A DNA stretch of 64,000 nt, taken from Microvirga flocculans ATCC BAA-817 (lineage in GTDB: Bacteria; Pseudomonadota; Alphaproteobacteria; Rhizobiales; Beijerinckiaceae). Of this stretch, positions 18,240-25,825 are shown one piece after another. How positions within the stretch are numbered: position 1 is the stretch's first letter; each line of letters opens with the position of its first letter. The stretch covers positions 1 to 64,000 of the forward strand of contig NZ_JAEA01000002.1 in NCBI RefSeq assembly GCF_000518665.1. The letters are read 5' to 3'. Under the pieces are notes generated by a model that made no database searches, was not told the DNA's origin, and saw nothing but the letters and a program-made list of their open reading frames with translations. Both the position numbers and the translations under genes were made by a program.

Positions 18240-18270
18240 GAGTCCACGCTTCAACAAAGGAGACGTGACG

Positions 18271-18765
18271 ATGCCAGCCAAAGAGAAGACCTTGAACGAC
18301 TTGTTCCTTCATACGCTGAAGGATGTTCTCTATGCCGAAAAGCAGATCTTGAAATCGCTGCCGAAGATGGCCAAGGCTGCGGAATCGCAGGAGCTGAAGC
18401 AGGCCTTTGAGACCCACCGCGAAGAAACGGAAGGGCAGATCGAGCGGCTGGAGAAGGTCTTTGCGATGCTGGACAAGCCCGCTCGCGGCGTGCAGTGCGA
18501 GGCCATCAACGGCATCATCGAAGAGGGCAAGGAAGTCATGGAGGATTTCGCCGAGAGCGTGGCTCTCGATGCGGGCATTCTCGCAGCCGCGCAGGCTGTG
18601 GAGCATTACGAGATCACGCGTTACGGCACGCTCAAGACCTGGGCCGAGGAACTCGGAATGCACGATGTCGCGAAGCTTCTCGACGAAACCCTTCAGGAAG
18701 AGAAGAAGACCGATCAGCTCCTGACCAAGCTCGCTGAAGCGCGCGTCAACATCAAGGCCGCATGA
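18271..18765 (+). CDS. ferritin-like DUF892 (YciE/YciF-type) stress protein
   Basis: A 164-residue helical protein closely similar to the one at 5984-6487. Shared motifs are LFLHTLKDVLYAEKQILK at the start, ETEGQIERLEKVF in the middle and AQAVEHYEITRYGTL near the end. The ATG at 18271 has AAGGAG about 8 bases upstream. It has its own EcfG-type promoter and a strong terminator after it. It probably protects DNA or envelope under stress, but the biochemical role of the family is not settled. Confidence 0.92.
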   Translation: MPAKEKTLNDLFLHTLKDVLYAEKQILKSLPKMAKAAESQELKQAFETHREETEGQIERLEKVFAMLDKPARGVQCEAINGIIEEGKEVMEDFAESVALDAGILAAAQAVEHYEITRYGTLKTWAEELGMHDVAKLLDETLQEEKKTDQLLTKLAEARVNIKAA

Positions 18766-18780
18766 CATAAGCTTACGCAC

Positions 18781-18815
18781 GAAGAGCCCCGCGCGCTCAC
18801 AAGCGCGGGGCTTCG
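18781..18815 (+). terminator. terminator-like hairpin after DUF892 gene
   Basis: A perfect 9-bp stem GCCCCGCGC / GCGCGGGGC (18786-18811) extended by GAAG/CTTC, 15 bases after the stop. The T-run is weak (CTTCGTCT). It may also serve the leftward gene that ends at 18841. Confidence 0.6.
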
Positions 18816-18840
18816 TCTCAGCTCCCGGCGGCTGGCGAAA

Positions 18841-19089
18841 TCAATGCCGGTTTTTGCTGCAAGGGAGAACCTCCGTTTCCAGGACGAGGCGCATGGCGCC
18901 CGAGGGCGTAATCTCCAGCGACGCCTTCATCGTGTCCGGATTTTCGACCAGATGCATGAAGGCCAGGAGCCTCAGCCGCACGATCCGGGGCAGTTTCTCC
19001 AGGCATTGCGAGAGGGTTTCCGAAACTCCGTTGATCATTTCTTCCTGCACGAAGGAGGAGAGAGGCGCGTTCTCGTCAGGCTGCGACAT
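18841..19089 (-). CDS. small hypothetical protein encoded directly after luxI
   Basis: An 82-residue protein (MSQPDENAPLSSFVQEEM...), mostly helical with a short amphipathic strand at the end. Its ATG lies inside the 3' end of luxI (14-base overlap), so it is almost certainly translated with it. It contains no enzyme motif known to me. By position it may influence signal production or act with the LuxR protein, which is inference. Confidence 0.75.
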   Translation of the reverse strand: MSQPDENAPLSSFVQEEMINGVSETLSQCLEKLPRIVRLRLLAFMHLVENPDTMKASLEITPSGAMRLVLETEVLPCSKNRH

Positions 19090-19717
19090 GCGGCACCTTT
19101 TTCTGCACATGCGGGCTGGTTCCGTGAAAGAGGCAGGGGCCGCGCAAGCCGGCCAATCGGCGGACGTGCTGGAGGCTTTCTGTCGAGATCTGGATGGCGG
19201 CTGCAAGGCAGGGCTGGCCTTCGATCGTCGTGGGTAGCCCAAGAGGACGAACCTTGAAGCCCGCCTGGTGCCAGCGGGGCAGCCACCACATTTCGACCAC
19301 GGCAGTGACCTCGGTGATGCCTTCCTCGAGGCAGAATTCCTGGAAGGCCGCCAGCAGGCGGCAATCCGTGCGTCCCGTGCGGCGCTCCTTGACGATGAAA
19401 TACCGCGTGCATTCGAAGATGGTCGGACCGGCAAGAATGGCTTTGTCCCTGATGAGGGAAGCGAAGGACTCGCTGATCATATGGGGCAGAAGCGTCGGAT
19501 AAAGCCGCAATCCGCCGATGACGCGTTCGTTGTCGAGAGCGATCAGATAGGTTGCGTGATCGTTGTCATAGGCGTCCACGTCGCGTCCGTCGGGACGCTC
19601 GATGTCACGCCATCCTCGTTCCCCAACGAAAACGTCGTGCCTCAGGCGAAAGTATTCTTCGAGAACCTCCTCATAATTCGCCTTGTTGTGTTTGGTGATG
19701 ACGTGAATCGAGGTCAT
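19076..19717 (-). CDS. LuxI-type acyl-homoserine-lactone synthase
   Basis: A 213-residue synthase making an AHL quorum-sensing signal from SAM and an acyl carrier. The invariant residues of the family are visible: R26, F30 and W36 in the N-terminal loop, acidic positions around D48/D51, then the strand GGLRLYPT with its Arg, and the E/R pair in FECTRYF. The C-terminal half (about 140-213), which selects the acyl group, is less conserved. A LuxR gene lies directly upstream on the same strand, and a lux-box-like palindrome lies 56 bases before the ATG. The acyl chain cannot be read from sequence. Confidence 0.93.
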   Translation of the reverse strand: MTSIHVITKHNKANYEEVLEEYFRLRHDVFVGERGWRDIERPDGRDVDAYDNDHATYLIALDNERVIGGLRLYPTLLPHMISESFASLIRDKAILAGPTIFECTRYFIVKERRTGRTDCRLLAAFQEFCLEEGITEVTAVVEMWWLPRWHQAGFKVRPLGLPTTIEGQPCLAAAIQISTESLQHVRRLAGLRGPCLFHGTSPHVQKKVPHVAA

Positions 19718-19772
19718 CCCTCATGCCCTCCGTTTTGCCGGAGAGCAGTCTCCACGCGGGGGCGTGTTTGAG

Positions 19773-19792
19773 TATTGTAGAAAATTACAGGT
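19773..19792 (-). promoter_or_regulatory. lux-box-like palindrome upstream of luxI
   Basis: On the minus strand the site reads ACCTGTA-N6-TACAATA. The core TGTA-N6-TACA is a perfect inverted repeat, and the left half equals the classical lux-box half ACCTGTA. It sits in the 84-base luxR-luxI gap, 56-75 bases before the luxI start, as expected for LuxR activation at or near -42. Confidence 0.65.
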
Positions 19793-19801
19793 GTCGAAGC
19801 G

Positions 19802-20533
19802 TCACATCTCGATCAGGCGATGGTGGAGTGCGCGGGCCACGGCATGGGTCTTGTTGGCGGCGTTGAGCTTGATGCAGGCGCTGCTGATATGAGCCGTGAT
19901 GGTTCTCTCCGTCACGCCCAGGATTTCCCCCGTATCTGCCGCCGATTTGCCGAGGGCCGCCCAACGCAGCGACTCCTGCTCGCGGGCGGTGAGGGGGTTG
20001 GGGCGCGGGGAGGGGGCCAGGATGAGCCGGGCGCGCTCGAAGGCATACATGGTCATGAGGTGAAGCGCGGGCTTTGTCTGGGGCGTCAGCTCCAGGGCGG
20101 AGCCGCTCATGGACAGGCAGGCCTCGAAGCCATTCAGCCCATGAATGGGGAGACAGTAGCCCTGCCGCATGCCGAATTCCTCGGCTTCCCGCATGATTTC
20201 GGCGCCTTTCGGATTCGTTTCCGGGTCGTAGCGGGCCTCGCTCCATTCGAAGGGCTGAACGGTCTGGCGGCACAGGCGAATGATCGGATCGTGGCGGTCG
20301 TAGCCGTTGTGCGTGTAGCGACGGTACCAGTCGATAGGCCATTTCTTGAGCAGGACGAGGCTTTCGATCCGCTGGTCCGGGTGCGGCAGCCCGGTCATGA
20401 TGAAGTTCTCGAACCCGAACCGGGCAAAGGACCGCTCCATGGCATCGATGATGTCCTGAGGCGTGGTCAGGCGGTCAAGGTCTTCAATGAATTCAAAGGC
20501 TTCTGCCGTATGGTCAAGGCGGCGTCCGCTCAC
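19802..20533 (-). CDS. LuxR-type quorum-sensing transcriptional regulator
   Basis: A 243-residue regulator. The N-terminal autoinducer-binding domain (about 10-165) carries the ligand-pocket set WPIDWYRRY, YDRHDPI and FEW. The C-terminal GerE helix-turn-helix is PLTAREQESLRW followed by the DTGEILGVTERTITAHIS recognition part. A GTG at 20533 with AGGGAG 6 bases before it is preferred; an ATG at 20539 abuts that Shine-Dalgarno. It is paired with the synthase gene downstream and divergent from an XRE regulator gene. Confidence 0.92.
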   Translation of the reverse strand: MSGRRLDHTAEAFEFIEDLDRLTTPQDIIDAMERSFARFGFENFIMTGLPHPDQRIESLVLLKKWPIDWYRRYTHNGYDRHDPIIRLCRQTVQPFEWSEARYDPETNPKGAEIMREAEEFGMRQGYCLPIHGLNGFEACLSMSGSALELTPQTKPALHLMTMYAFERARLILAPSPRPNPLTAREQESLRWAALGKSAADTGEILGVTERTITAHISSACIKLNAANKTHAVARALHHRLIEM

Positions 20534-20641
20534 AAGCATCTCCCTGACTTTCAACCTTTGGCTTAATGATATAAGCATGCTACTAAAAGTTTTTACAACC
20601 GCATAGAGACTGTTTTTGATCCTAAGAGGCAGGAGCGGCTT

Positions 20642-21034
20642 TTGCAGAAGAAGTCCCCCAACGAGACTGACAAGCATATCGGCAGCCGGGTTCGCGCCCG
20701 GCGGATCATGCTCGGGATGAGCCAGGAAAAGCTCGCGGATGCCTTGGGTCTCACCTTTCAGCAGATCCAGAAATACGAAAAGGGCGTGAACCGTATCGGC
20801 GCGAGCCGCCTGCTCCAGATGTCGGGAATTCTGGACGTGAGCATCGAGTTCTTCTTCGAAGGGCTTCCGGGACTGCGCGAGAAAGGCTTCCCGGATAGCG
20901 GCGTCATGGCCGATTTCCTGATGAAGCCTGAAAGCGACCGGCTGGTCCGGGGCTTCCTGCGCCTCAAGGATGACGACATTCGCCGGAAGGTGGCCGACCT
21001 CGTGGACTGGCTCGCCTCAAACCAGCATCCCTGA
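20642..21034 (+). CDS. XRE-family (Cro/CI-type HTH) transcriptional regulator
   Basis: A 130-residue protein. The HTH is at about residues 12-66 (IGSRVRARRIMLGMSQEKLA, then LGLTFQQIQKYEKGVNRIG) and is followed by a helical C-terminal part of the kind common in Rhizobiales. The start is a TTG at 20642 because AGGAG lies 7 bases upstream and no ATG occurs before the HTH. It is divergent from luxR with a gap of about 108 bases, so it may regulate luxR. That is inference. Confidence 0.88.
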   Translation: MQKKSPNETDKHIGSRVRARRIMLGMSQEKLADALGLTFQQIQKYEKGVNRIGASRLLQMSGILDVSIEFFFEGLPGLREKGFPDSGVMADFLMKPESDRLVRGFLRLKDDDIRRKVADLVDWLASNQHP

Positions 21035-21066
21035 ATTCCTGACGTTCCGGGCTTCCAGGCCCCTTC

Positions 21067-21091
21067 GGAACCCCCCGCGCTTCAGATGGTT
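21067..21091 (+). promoter_or_regulatory. near-consensus EcfG-type promoter
   Basis: GGAAC at 21067-21071, a 16-base spacer, then GGTT at 21088-21091 (one mismatch from CGTT). It is 28 bases before the start of the four-gene envelope/stress cluster. Confidence 0.5.
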
Positions 21092-21119
21092 ACCCCCTCA
21101 CGATTGAGAGAGGTTGACC

Positions 21120-21629
21120 ATGGGCGTGGGACAGCAAGACACCAGCAGGCAGCATGACGACGGCAGCGAGGATTGGGATGCGCTGAAGGGCGATGTCGGC
21201 GAGATCGCCAGCGCGGCCGTGGAGCGCAGCCGTTACTTCATCGATTCCGCGCGCGAGCAGGCGACAGACTACGTCGATCGCCGCAAGGACGATATTGCGC
21301 AGTCGGTCGCCGATTTCGCCACCTCCTTACGCGAATCCACGCATTCCTTCGATGAGCGGCCCAACATCCGCGCCGTCGTCGACAGCGCCGCCGAGGGATT
21401 GGACCATCTGGCGGATTCGATCCGCGAGCGGACCTTCGCCGATTTCTTCAACGACTTCGAGGATGTGGTGCGCCGCCGTCCGGCAACCGTGGCCGCCGTG
21501 TCGGTCGCCGTGGGTTTTCTCGCCGCGCGCTTCATCAAGAGCACGGCCGAGGATCTTCGCCACGCCGACAGGGCGCAAACCGGCCGGCCGCGGACGCGCC
21601 AGGGCCAAGGCGCGCGCGGCAGCGCCTGA
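21120..21629 (+). CDS. hypothetical envelope/stress protein with one C-terminal hydrophobic helix
   Basis: A 169-residue protein. A long amphipathic helical region (ASAAVERSRYFIDSAREQAT... and later IRERTFADFFNDFEDVVRR) precedes one hydrophobic stretch (ATVAAVSVAVGFLAARFIKS) and a basic tail. This resembles ElaB/YqjD/DUF883-type membrane-tethered stress proteins. The ATG at 21120 has GAGAGAGG upstream. It is the first gene of a rightward cluster to 23169, behind an EcfG-like site. Confidence 0.75.
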   Translation: MGVGQQDTSRQHDDGSEDWDALKGDVGEIASAAVERSRYFIDSAREQATDYVDRRKDDIAQSVADFATSLRESTHSFDERPNIRAVVDSAAEGLDHLADSIRERTFADFFNDFEDVVRRRPATVAAVSVAVGFLAARFIKSTAEDLRHADRAQTGRPRTRQGQGARGSA

Positions 21630-21640
21630 CGGAGGTTTTC

Positions 21641-22030
21641 ATGCAAGGCAACAACCAGACCATACAGGGTCTTGTGGGTGAGGCGCTGCGGGAATCCACC
21701 GATCTCGCGCAGAAGGAATTCACGCTCTTCAAGACCGAAATCTCCCAGAACATGCGCACCCTTTTCATAGGGCTCGCGATGGTGGTCGTCGCAGCAATCT
21801 TCGCGATCGCAGCCGTCATGCTGCTGACCGAGTCCCTGGTGAAGTGGCTGGCGACGATCGTCGATTCCGAAGCGCTCGCGGCGCTCATCGTCGGTGGGTC
21901 CCTCGCAGTGATCGCCATCGGCCTCGGGCTTTGGGGTCGCAGCGCCGTGACGGCATCTTCGCTCGCGCCGCAGAGGACCATGCGTTCGCTGAAGCGCGAT
22001 GCGGAAGTCCTGTCGGAGAGAGGTGCATGA
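21641..22030 (+). CDS. phage-holin-superfamily/DUF1469-like membrane protein
   Basis: A 129-residue protein with a polar helical N-terminus (about 1-40, DLAQKEFTLFKTEI) and two membrane helices (about 41-66 and 78-98), then a short basic tail. This matches the group annotated as putative holin X/YqjE. It is probably not a lysis protein, because it belongs to a set of housekeeping stress genes. Its stop overlaps the next start (ATGA). Confidence 0.82.
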   Translation: MQGNNQTIQGLVGEALRESTDLAQKEFTLFKTEISQNMRTLFIGLAMVVVAAIFAIAAVMLLTESLVKWLATIVDSEALAALIVGGSLAVIAIGLGLWGRSAVTASSLAPQRTMRSLKRDAEVLSERGA

Positions 22031-22449
22031 TGACGTCGCAAAGCCTTCAGGACCTGGAGCAGGATATCGAGCGCAGCCGCGCACAACTCGACCGGACCAT
22101 CGATCGCCTCCAGGACAAGATGACGGTCTCCGGCGTCGTCGACGACATGCTCGGGACGGCGCGCAGCAGCCAGTATGGACCGCTTTACGACACGGTCCTG
22201 GAAACCGTCAGACGCAACCCGGTTCCGGTCATGCTGATCGCCATGGGCATCGGGCTTCTCGCCTATCGCCTGGGCCGGCCGCATCGTGCCGCGCGCCCGG
22301 AAAGACTGATCGCCGCGGATGAGGACCTCATCACGGAAGAACATCTTCTGATGGAAGAGGAGGATCCGCGCCTCTACGGGACGGAAGCGAACTCCCGGCA
22401 TACGCCCGAGACCATGGTCGATCGTCCCCGCATGAACTCCCGCTATTGA
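22027..22449 (+). CDS. DUF3618 family protein
   Basis: A 140-residue protein. Its N-terminus has the DUF3618 pattern LEQDIERSRAQLDRTIDRLQ-K, and one hydrophobic helix (VPVMLIAMGIGLLAYRLG) lies near residue 65-85, followed by an acidic tail (EEHLLMEEED). The ATG at 22027 overlaps the previous stop. Proteins of this family accompany YqjE/YqjD-type genes, as here. Confidence 0.88.
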   Translation: MMTSQSLQDLEQDIERSRAQLDRTIDRLQDKMTVSGVVDDMLGTARSSQYGPLYDTVLETVRRNPVPVMLIAMGIGLLAYRLGRPHRAARPERLIAADEDLITEEHLLMEEEDPRLYGTEANSRHTPETMVDRPRMNSRY

Positions 22450-22470
22450 TGGATTGAACAGGAGAGATAT

Positions 22471-23169
22471 ATGGCCAACACCAAGAACGAGCCCGGCAAG
22501 CAGGGCGGTACCGAGACCGGCACGGCCGGCAAGGTTTCCGCGGGCACCTCTGTCGGCAATATCGGCGAGGCTCCGATGCCTCACGCGCAGAACCAGAAAC
22601 ACGCACAGGCAGCCGGTGCGTCCGCAGGCAGCGGTCAGTCCAGGGGCTCGCCGTCCGGTCAGTCGACGCAGCAGAGCGCTCAGGGGCAGGCGGGTTCGGT
22701 GAGCGATAAAGCTCAGCAGGCCACCGAGGAACTGCGCCATCGCGCCGAGGATGCCTATGAAGGCGCTTCCGAATGGGCGCGGGATACATATGAGCGGGCC
22801 TCCGACTGGGCGTCCGAGACCTACGATCAACAGCGCCGCCGGATGGGCCATATGCGCGGCCGTTCCGCACGGGCTTACGGGCAGGCACGCCATACCCTGC
22901 AGGAATATGTAGCCGAGAACCCGATGGTGGTCGGGCTGGTCGGATTGGCCGCAGGGCTCGTCCTCGGAGCGCTGCTGCCGCGCACCCGCCGGGAGAACGA
23001 GATGTTCGGCGAATGGGCGGACGAAGTGCGCAACCAAGGGCTTCGTTACGCACGCGACGCGGCCAGTCGCGGCCGGGAATACGTCGAGGAAACGTTCAGC
23101 GGAGACGAGGCGCAATTCAGTCGCCACGAGAGCGAGCTCGGCGGTCAGCGCGGCGCCGGCAGGCATTAG
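22471..23169 (+). CDS. ElaB/YqjD-like membrane-anchored protein with low-complexity N-terminus
   Basis: A 232-residue protein. The first ~85 residues are Gly/Ser/Gln-rich and probably disordered. An alanine/arginine-rich amphipathic helix with short repeats (EGASEWARDTYERASDWASETY) follows. One membrane helix (VVGLVGLAAGLVLGALLP) is near residue 150-170, then a charged tail. It is the last gene of the cluster and is followed by a strong terminator. The repeated WAR/WAS-type units could pack as a coiled coil. Confidence 0.8.
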   Translation: MANTKNEPGKQGGTETGTAGKVSAGTSVGNIGEAPMPHAQNQKHAQAAGASAGSGQSRGSPSGQSTQQSAQGQAGSVSDKAQQATEELRHRAEDAYEGASEWARDTYERASDWASETYDQQRRRMGHMRGRSARAYGQARHTLQEYVAENPMVVGLVGLAAGLVLGALLPRTRRENEMFGEWADEVRNQGLRYARDAASRGREYVEETFSGDEAQFSRHESELGGQRGAGRH

Positions 23170-23252
23170 TCCGCTTTCGCGGACCCGGCTTTCCGGCGCT
23201 GAGCCTCATCTGTCCGGGTCAGCGATGCTGTAAAGCAGAAGACTTCACATCG

Positions 23253-23286
23253 AAAGAAAGCGCCGGTTCTCACCGGCGCTTTCTTT
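23253..23286 (+). terminator. strong terminator after the envelope/stress cluster
   Basis: A perfect 15-bp stem (AAAGAAAGCGCCGGT / ACCGGCGCTTTCTTT) with a TCTC loop, the right arm ending in CTTTCTTTATA. It is 83 bases after the last gene of the cluster. Confidence 0.85.
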
Positions 23287-23504
23287 ATAAGGCCATCCCG
23301 CCGAGTGTCTCGCCAGAAAAAGCAACGGCCACGGCGAAATGATGTGCGTACATCCGGCATCACCATTTCGGCATCGTGACCGCTTCTGGCGAAACAGTGA
23401 CGCCAGACTGAGCCTGAGATGGGGGTGCATCGGTGCCTTTGCAAGAGGTGAAGGAATTTCTTAACGCTAAACCCGCAAAACTTCTGTGCGCACAGTGAAG
23501 ACCA

Positions 23505-23529
23505 GGAACGACGTGGATGCGAGTTTGTT
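23505..23529 (+). promoter_or_regulatory. near-consensus EcfG-type promoter
   Basis: GGAAC at 23505-23509, 16 bases, then TGTT at 23526-23529 (one mismatch), 88 bases before the response-regulator ATG. Confidence 0.45.
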
Positions 23530-23616
23530 GGCCCTGTGCAGGGACGAACTTTCCTATTCCTGCAAACGAGAGGTTTGAGCGAGGGTCCTGCTCAAGGACC
23601 GGTCGGAGGAGTTGTA

Positions 23617-23970
23617 ATGCGTATCCTGATCTTGGAAGACGATCCGGCGATTGCTTTCGACCTTCAAGCCATTCTCGAAGGGGAGGGGCATGAAATCGTC
23701 GATTCAGTCAGTTCACTGGCAGAAGTTTACGAGCATATCGACGACGACCTCGATTGCGCCTTGCTCGACATCGACGTGGTCGGCGGGAAAAGTTTCGGCG
23801 TGGCCGAGATGCTTATGGAGCGCCATATTCCTTTCGCCTTCGTGTCGGCATCCAATCCATCCGATCTGCCCTGCAATCTCCAGGAGGCGGCTTTCGTTGC
23901 AAAGCCTTTCGAGGAAAGGGCGCTTCTCCGGGCCGTCATGGACATTGCGCCCCATCAGTTCCCTTGCTAG
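23617..23970 (+). CDS. single-domain response regulator
   Basis: A 117-residue receiver with no output domain. The acidic pair is in LILEDDPAIAF, the phospho-acceptor Asp is in ALLDIDV and the conserved Lys is in AFVAKPFEE. The ATG at 23617 has GGAGG about 10 bases upstream. It could be a phosphate-flow protein in the general stress network, suggested by the EcfG-like site before it, which is inference. Confidence 0.88.
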   Translation: MRILILEDDPAIAFDLQAILEGEGHEIVDSVSSLAEVYEHIDDDLDCALLDIDVVGGKSFGVAEMLMERHIPFAFVSASNPSDLPCNLQEAAFVAKPFEERALLRAVMDIAPHQFPC

Positions 23971-24071
23971 AGCCTCGATCCCAAAGATGGGTCTGCACAA
24001 GGAACCGTTCCGATGTGCGGACCATCCGAGGGCCGGGAGGCCCGTCATTCTGCGGGGCTTAATCCTTCATC

Positions 24072-25109
24072 ATGCAAGACGTCCGGTTCGGCTTCTGCTG
24101 CAAGTACATTCCTGAGGACGGCTCGGTGGAGGCCGCCCGGGCAATGAATACGACCACGGTGACGATGGCTCACTTGGGCCGTCTGACGCCGAAGGCCGCG
24201 TATGACAAGCTCGCCTCCGTCGTGGCGCACAACCTGGATGCCTTTCGGCTCCAGATCGCGCATGTGGCCGGGCGGCCGAGGCTCGAGCGCCTGCATCGTC
24301 TCTCAAGCGATCTTCTGCCCGGCTATACGCATCCCGGCAGCCAGGATTACTATCGCGATCCGGACCTGCGCCGCCTGATCGAAACGAAGCTGGCGGAAGC
24401 AGGACAGCTCGCGCGCGACAAGGATGTGCGGCTCAGCATGCATCCCGGCCAGTTCTGCGTGATCGCATCCGCCAATCCATCCGCCGCAGCCAACGGCATC
24501 GCGGAATTCGAGTATCATGCGCAGGTCATGGCGCTCATGGGCTATGGGGAGGGCTGGCATCCCCACGGCGCCCACATCAACATCCATGGCGGCGCGAAAG
24601 CCATGGGCGCCGAGGGAATCCGGCGCGGGCTCGATGCTTTGTCGGAAACGGCGCGGAACCTGATCACGATGGAGAATGACGAGGTCAGCTTCGGGCTCGA
24701 CGACCTCCTGCCTCTCGTGGACCACGTGCCCATCGTGCTCGACCTCCATCATCATTGGATCATGAGCCAGGGCGAGTATATCGAGCCGGAAGACCCCAGA
24801 ATCCGGCTCATCGTCGCATCCTGGCGCGGAGTGAGGCCGGTGAGCCATGTGAGCGTCTCCCGGGAGGACCTGCTGTCCGGGCATGACGTCCGGACGCTTC
24901 CGAGCTTCAAGACCCTCGTCGAAGCAGGCCTCAAGCCGAAGGACCTGCGCGCCCATTCCGATCTCATGTGGAACGAGGCGGTCAACGATCTGGTGATGCG
25001 TCACCTCGCCTGGTCGGATTTCGAGATCGAGGCCAAGCTGAAGAACCTCGCCACCGAGGGGCTGGCTCGCCACGTTGAAAAACGGCAGGGCGTTCTTCTT
25101 ACACAATAA
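24072..25109 (+). CDS. uvsE: UV-damage endonuclease (UVDE/UvsE-type)
   Basis: A 345-residue TIM-barrel enzyme. The family motifs RLSMHPGQFCV, NIHGGAK (metal His), LITMENDE and IVLDLHHHW supply the metal-binding His, Glu and Asp residues. UVDE nicks DNA 5' to pyrimidine dimers and other distortions in a repair route parallel to UvrABC. The start MQDVRFGFCCKY at 24072 fits the family N-terminus. It is flanked by two single-domain response regulators. Confidence 0.92.
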   Translation: MQDVRFGFCCKYIPEDGSVEAARAMNTTTVTMAHLGRLTPKAAYDKLASVVAHNLDAFRLQIAHVAGRPRLERLHRLSSDLLPGYTHPGSQDYYRDPDLRRLIETKLAEAGQLARDKDVRLSMHPGQFCVIASANPSAAANGIAEFEYHAQVMALMGYGEGWHPHGAHINIHGGAKAMGAEGIRRGLDALSETARNLITMENDEVSFGLDDLLPLVDHVPIVLDLHHHWIMSQGEYIEPEDPRIRLIVASWRGVRPVSHVSVSREDLLSGHDVRTLPSFKTLVEAGLKPKDLRAHSDLMWNEAVNDLVMRHLAWSDFEIEAKLKNLATEGLARHVEKRQGVLLTQ

Positions 25110-25134
25110 CGTACCAAAAATTTTCCCGTTTCGC

Positions 25135-25159
25135 GGAACCAAACCGGTTTGCGCGAGTT
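25135..25159 (+). promoter_or_regulatory. possible EcfG-type promoter (weak)
   Basis: GGAAC at 25135-25139, a 16-base spacer, then AGTT at 25156-25159, one mismatch from CGTT, 31 bases before the response-regulator ATG at 25190. Confidence 0.35.
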
Positions 25160-25189
25160 GTCGAGCATTGTGCAGTGAGTCAGGTTTCG

Positions 25190-25642
25190 ATGCCCGCCGA
25201 TCCAACCACAGTTCTGTTAGTCGAAGACGAGCCGCTCATCCGTCTCTTTCTTTCCGAGCTTCTGGAGGACGTCGGCTTCAGGGTCGTCGAGGCGGCCAAT
25301 GGCATCGAGGCGCTCGTCCTCCTCGAGGCGGGGCTCTCCATCGATGTTCTTTTGACCGATGTGGATATGCCGGTGGGCTGCGACGGGTTCGAACTGGCGC
25401 GCCGGGTGCATCAATCGCGGCCGGAAACCGAGATCCTGATCATGTCGGGCCGGCAATGGCCCTCGCAGGGGGATCTGCCTCCAGGGGCGGCATTCCTGGC
25501 CAAGCCCTGCCCCAACGAGGCCATCGTGTCTCACGTCATTTCCGCGGCCGAGCGCACGAAGCTCTCCAGCCATGTTGCCAAAAGTCAACGGTCTTCCCTC
25601 GATGAAGCGGCAAAGATACTGCCATTTTCGAAAACAGCCTAA
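25190..25642 (+). CDS. single-domain response regulator
   Basis: A 150-residue receiver. The acidic residues are in LLVEDEPLIRLFL, the phospho-acceptor is in LLTDVDMP and the Lys is in FLAKPCPNE. A tail of about 30 residues follows the receiver without an output domain. The ATG at 25190 (MPADPTTVLL) is preferred to a GTG at 25175. The cognate kinase is not evident nearby. Confidence 0.88.
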   Translation: MPADPTTVLLVEDEPLIRLFLSELLEDVGFRVVEAANGIEALVLLEAGLSIDVLLTDVDMPVGCDGFELARRVHQSRPETEILIMSGRQWPSQGDLPPGAAFLAKPCPNEAIVSHVISAAERTKLSSHVAKSQRSSLDEAAKILPFSKTA

Positions 25643-25825
25643 ATTCCTGAACTCGACCTTGCTGCCGGCGGTGAGCGGACATAAGCTCTGCCGGAATTGA
25701 TCTTCACCAATGGGCCGGGGGTGAGTGACTTCCCCCGGAAGGTCCGGCCGAAGATTGGTCAATCAGCTTTTCGGGCCTGGTTCAGGGCCGTCGATAGCTT
25801 TCCCACCCCATTCCCGGAGGAATAC

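Larger units (their letters stand above)
23170..23616. other. intergenic region before response regulator
   Basis: About 447 bases holding the terminator at 23253-23286 and an EcfG-like promoter at 23505-23529. The part between (23290-23500) shows no convincing gene or RNA. The GGAGG about 12 bases before the ATG at 23617 serves the response regulator. Confidence 0.5.

Noticed and set aside
21641..22030. Phage holin as evidence of a prophage
   Set aside because: The protein belongs to a stress-protein cluster and no phage structural or lysis gene is near.
23166..23444. 92-residue minus-strand frame after the envelope cluster
   Set aside because: It spans the strong hairpin at 23253-23286 and has no protein-like pattern.
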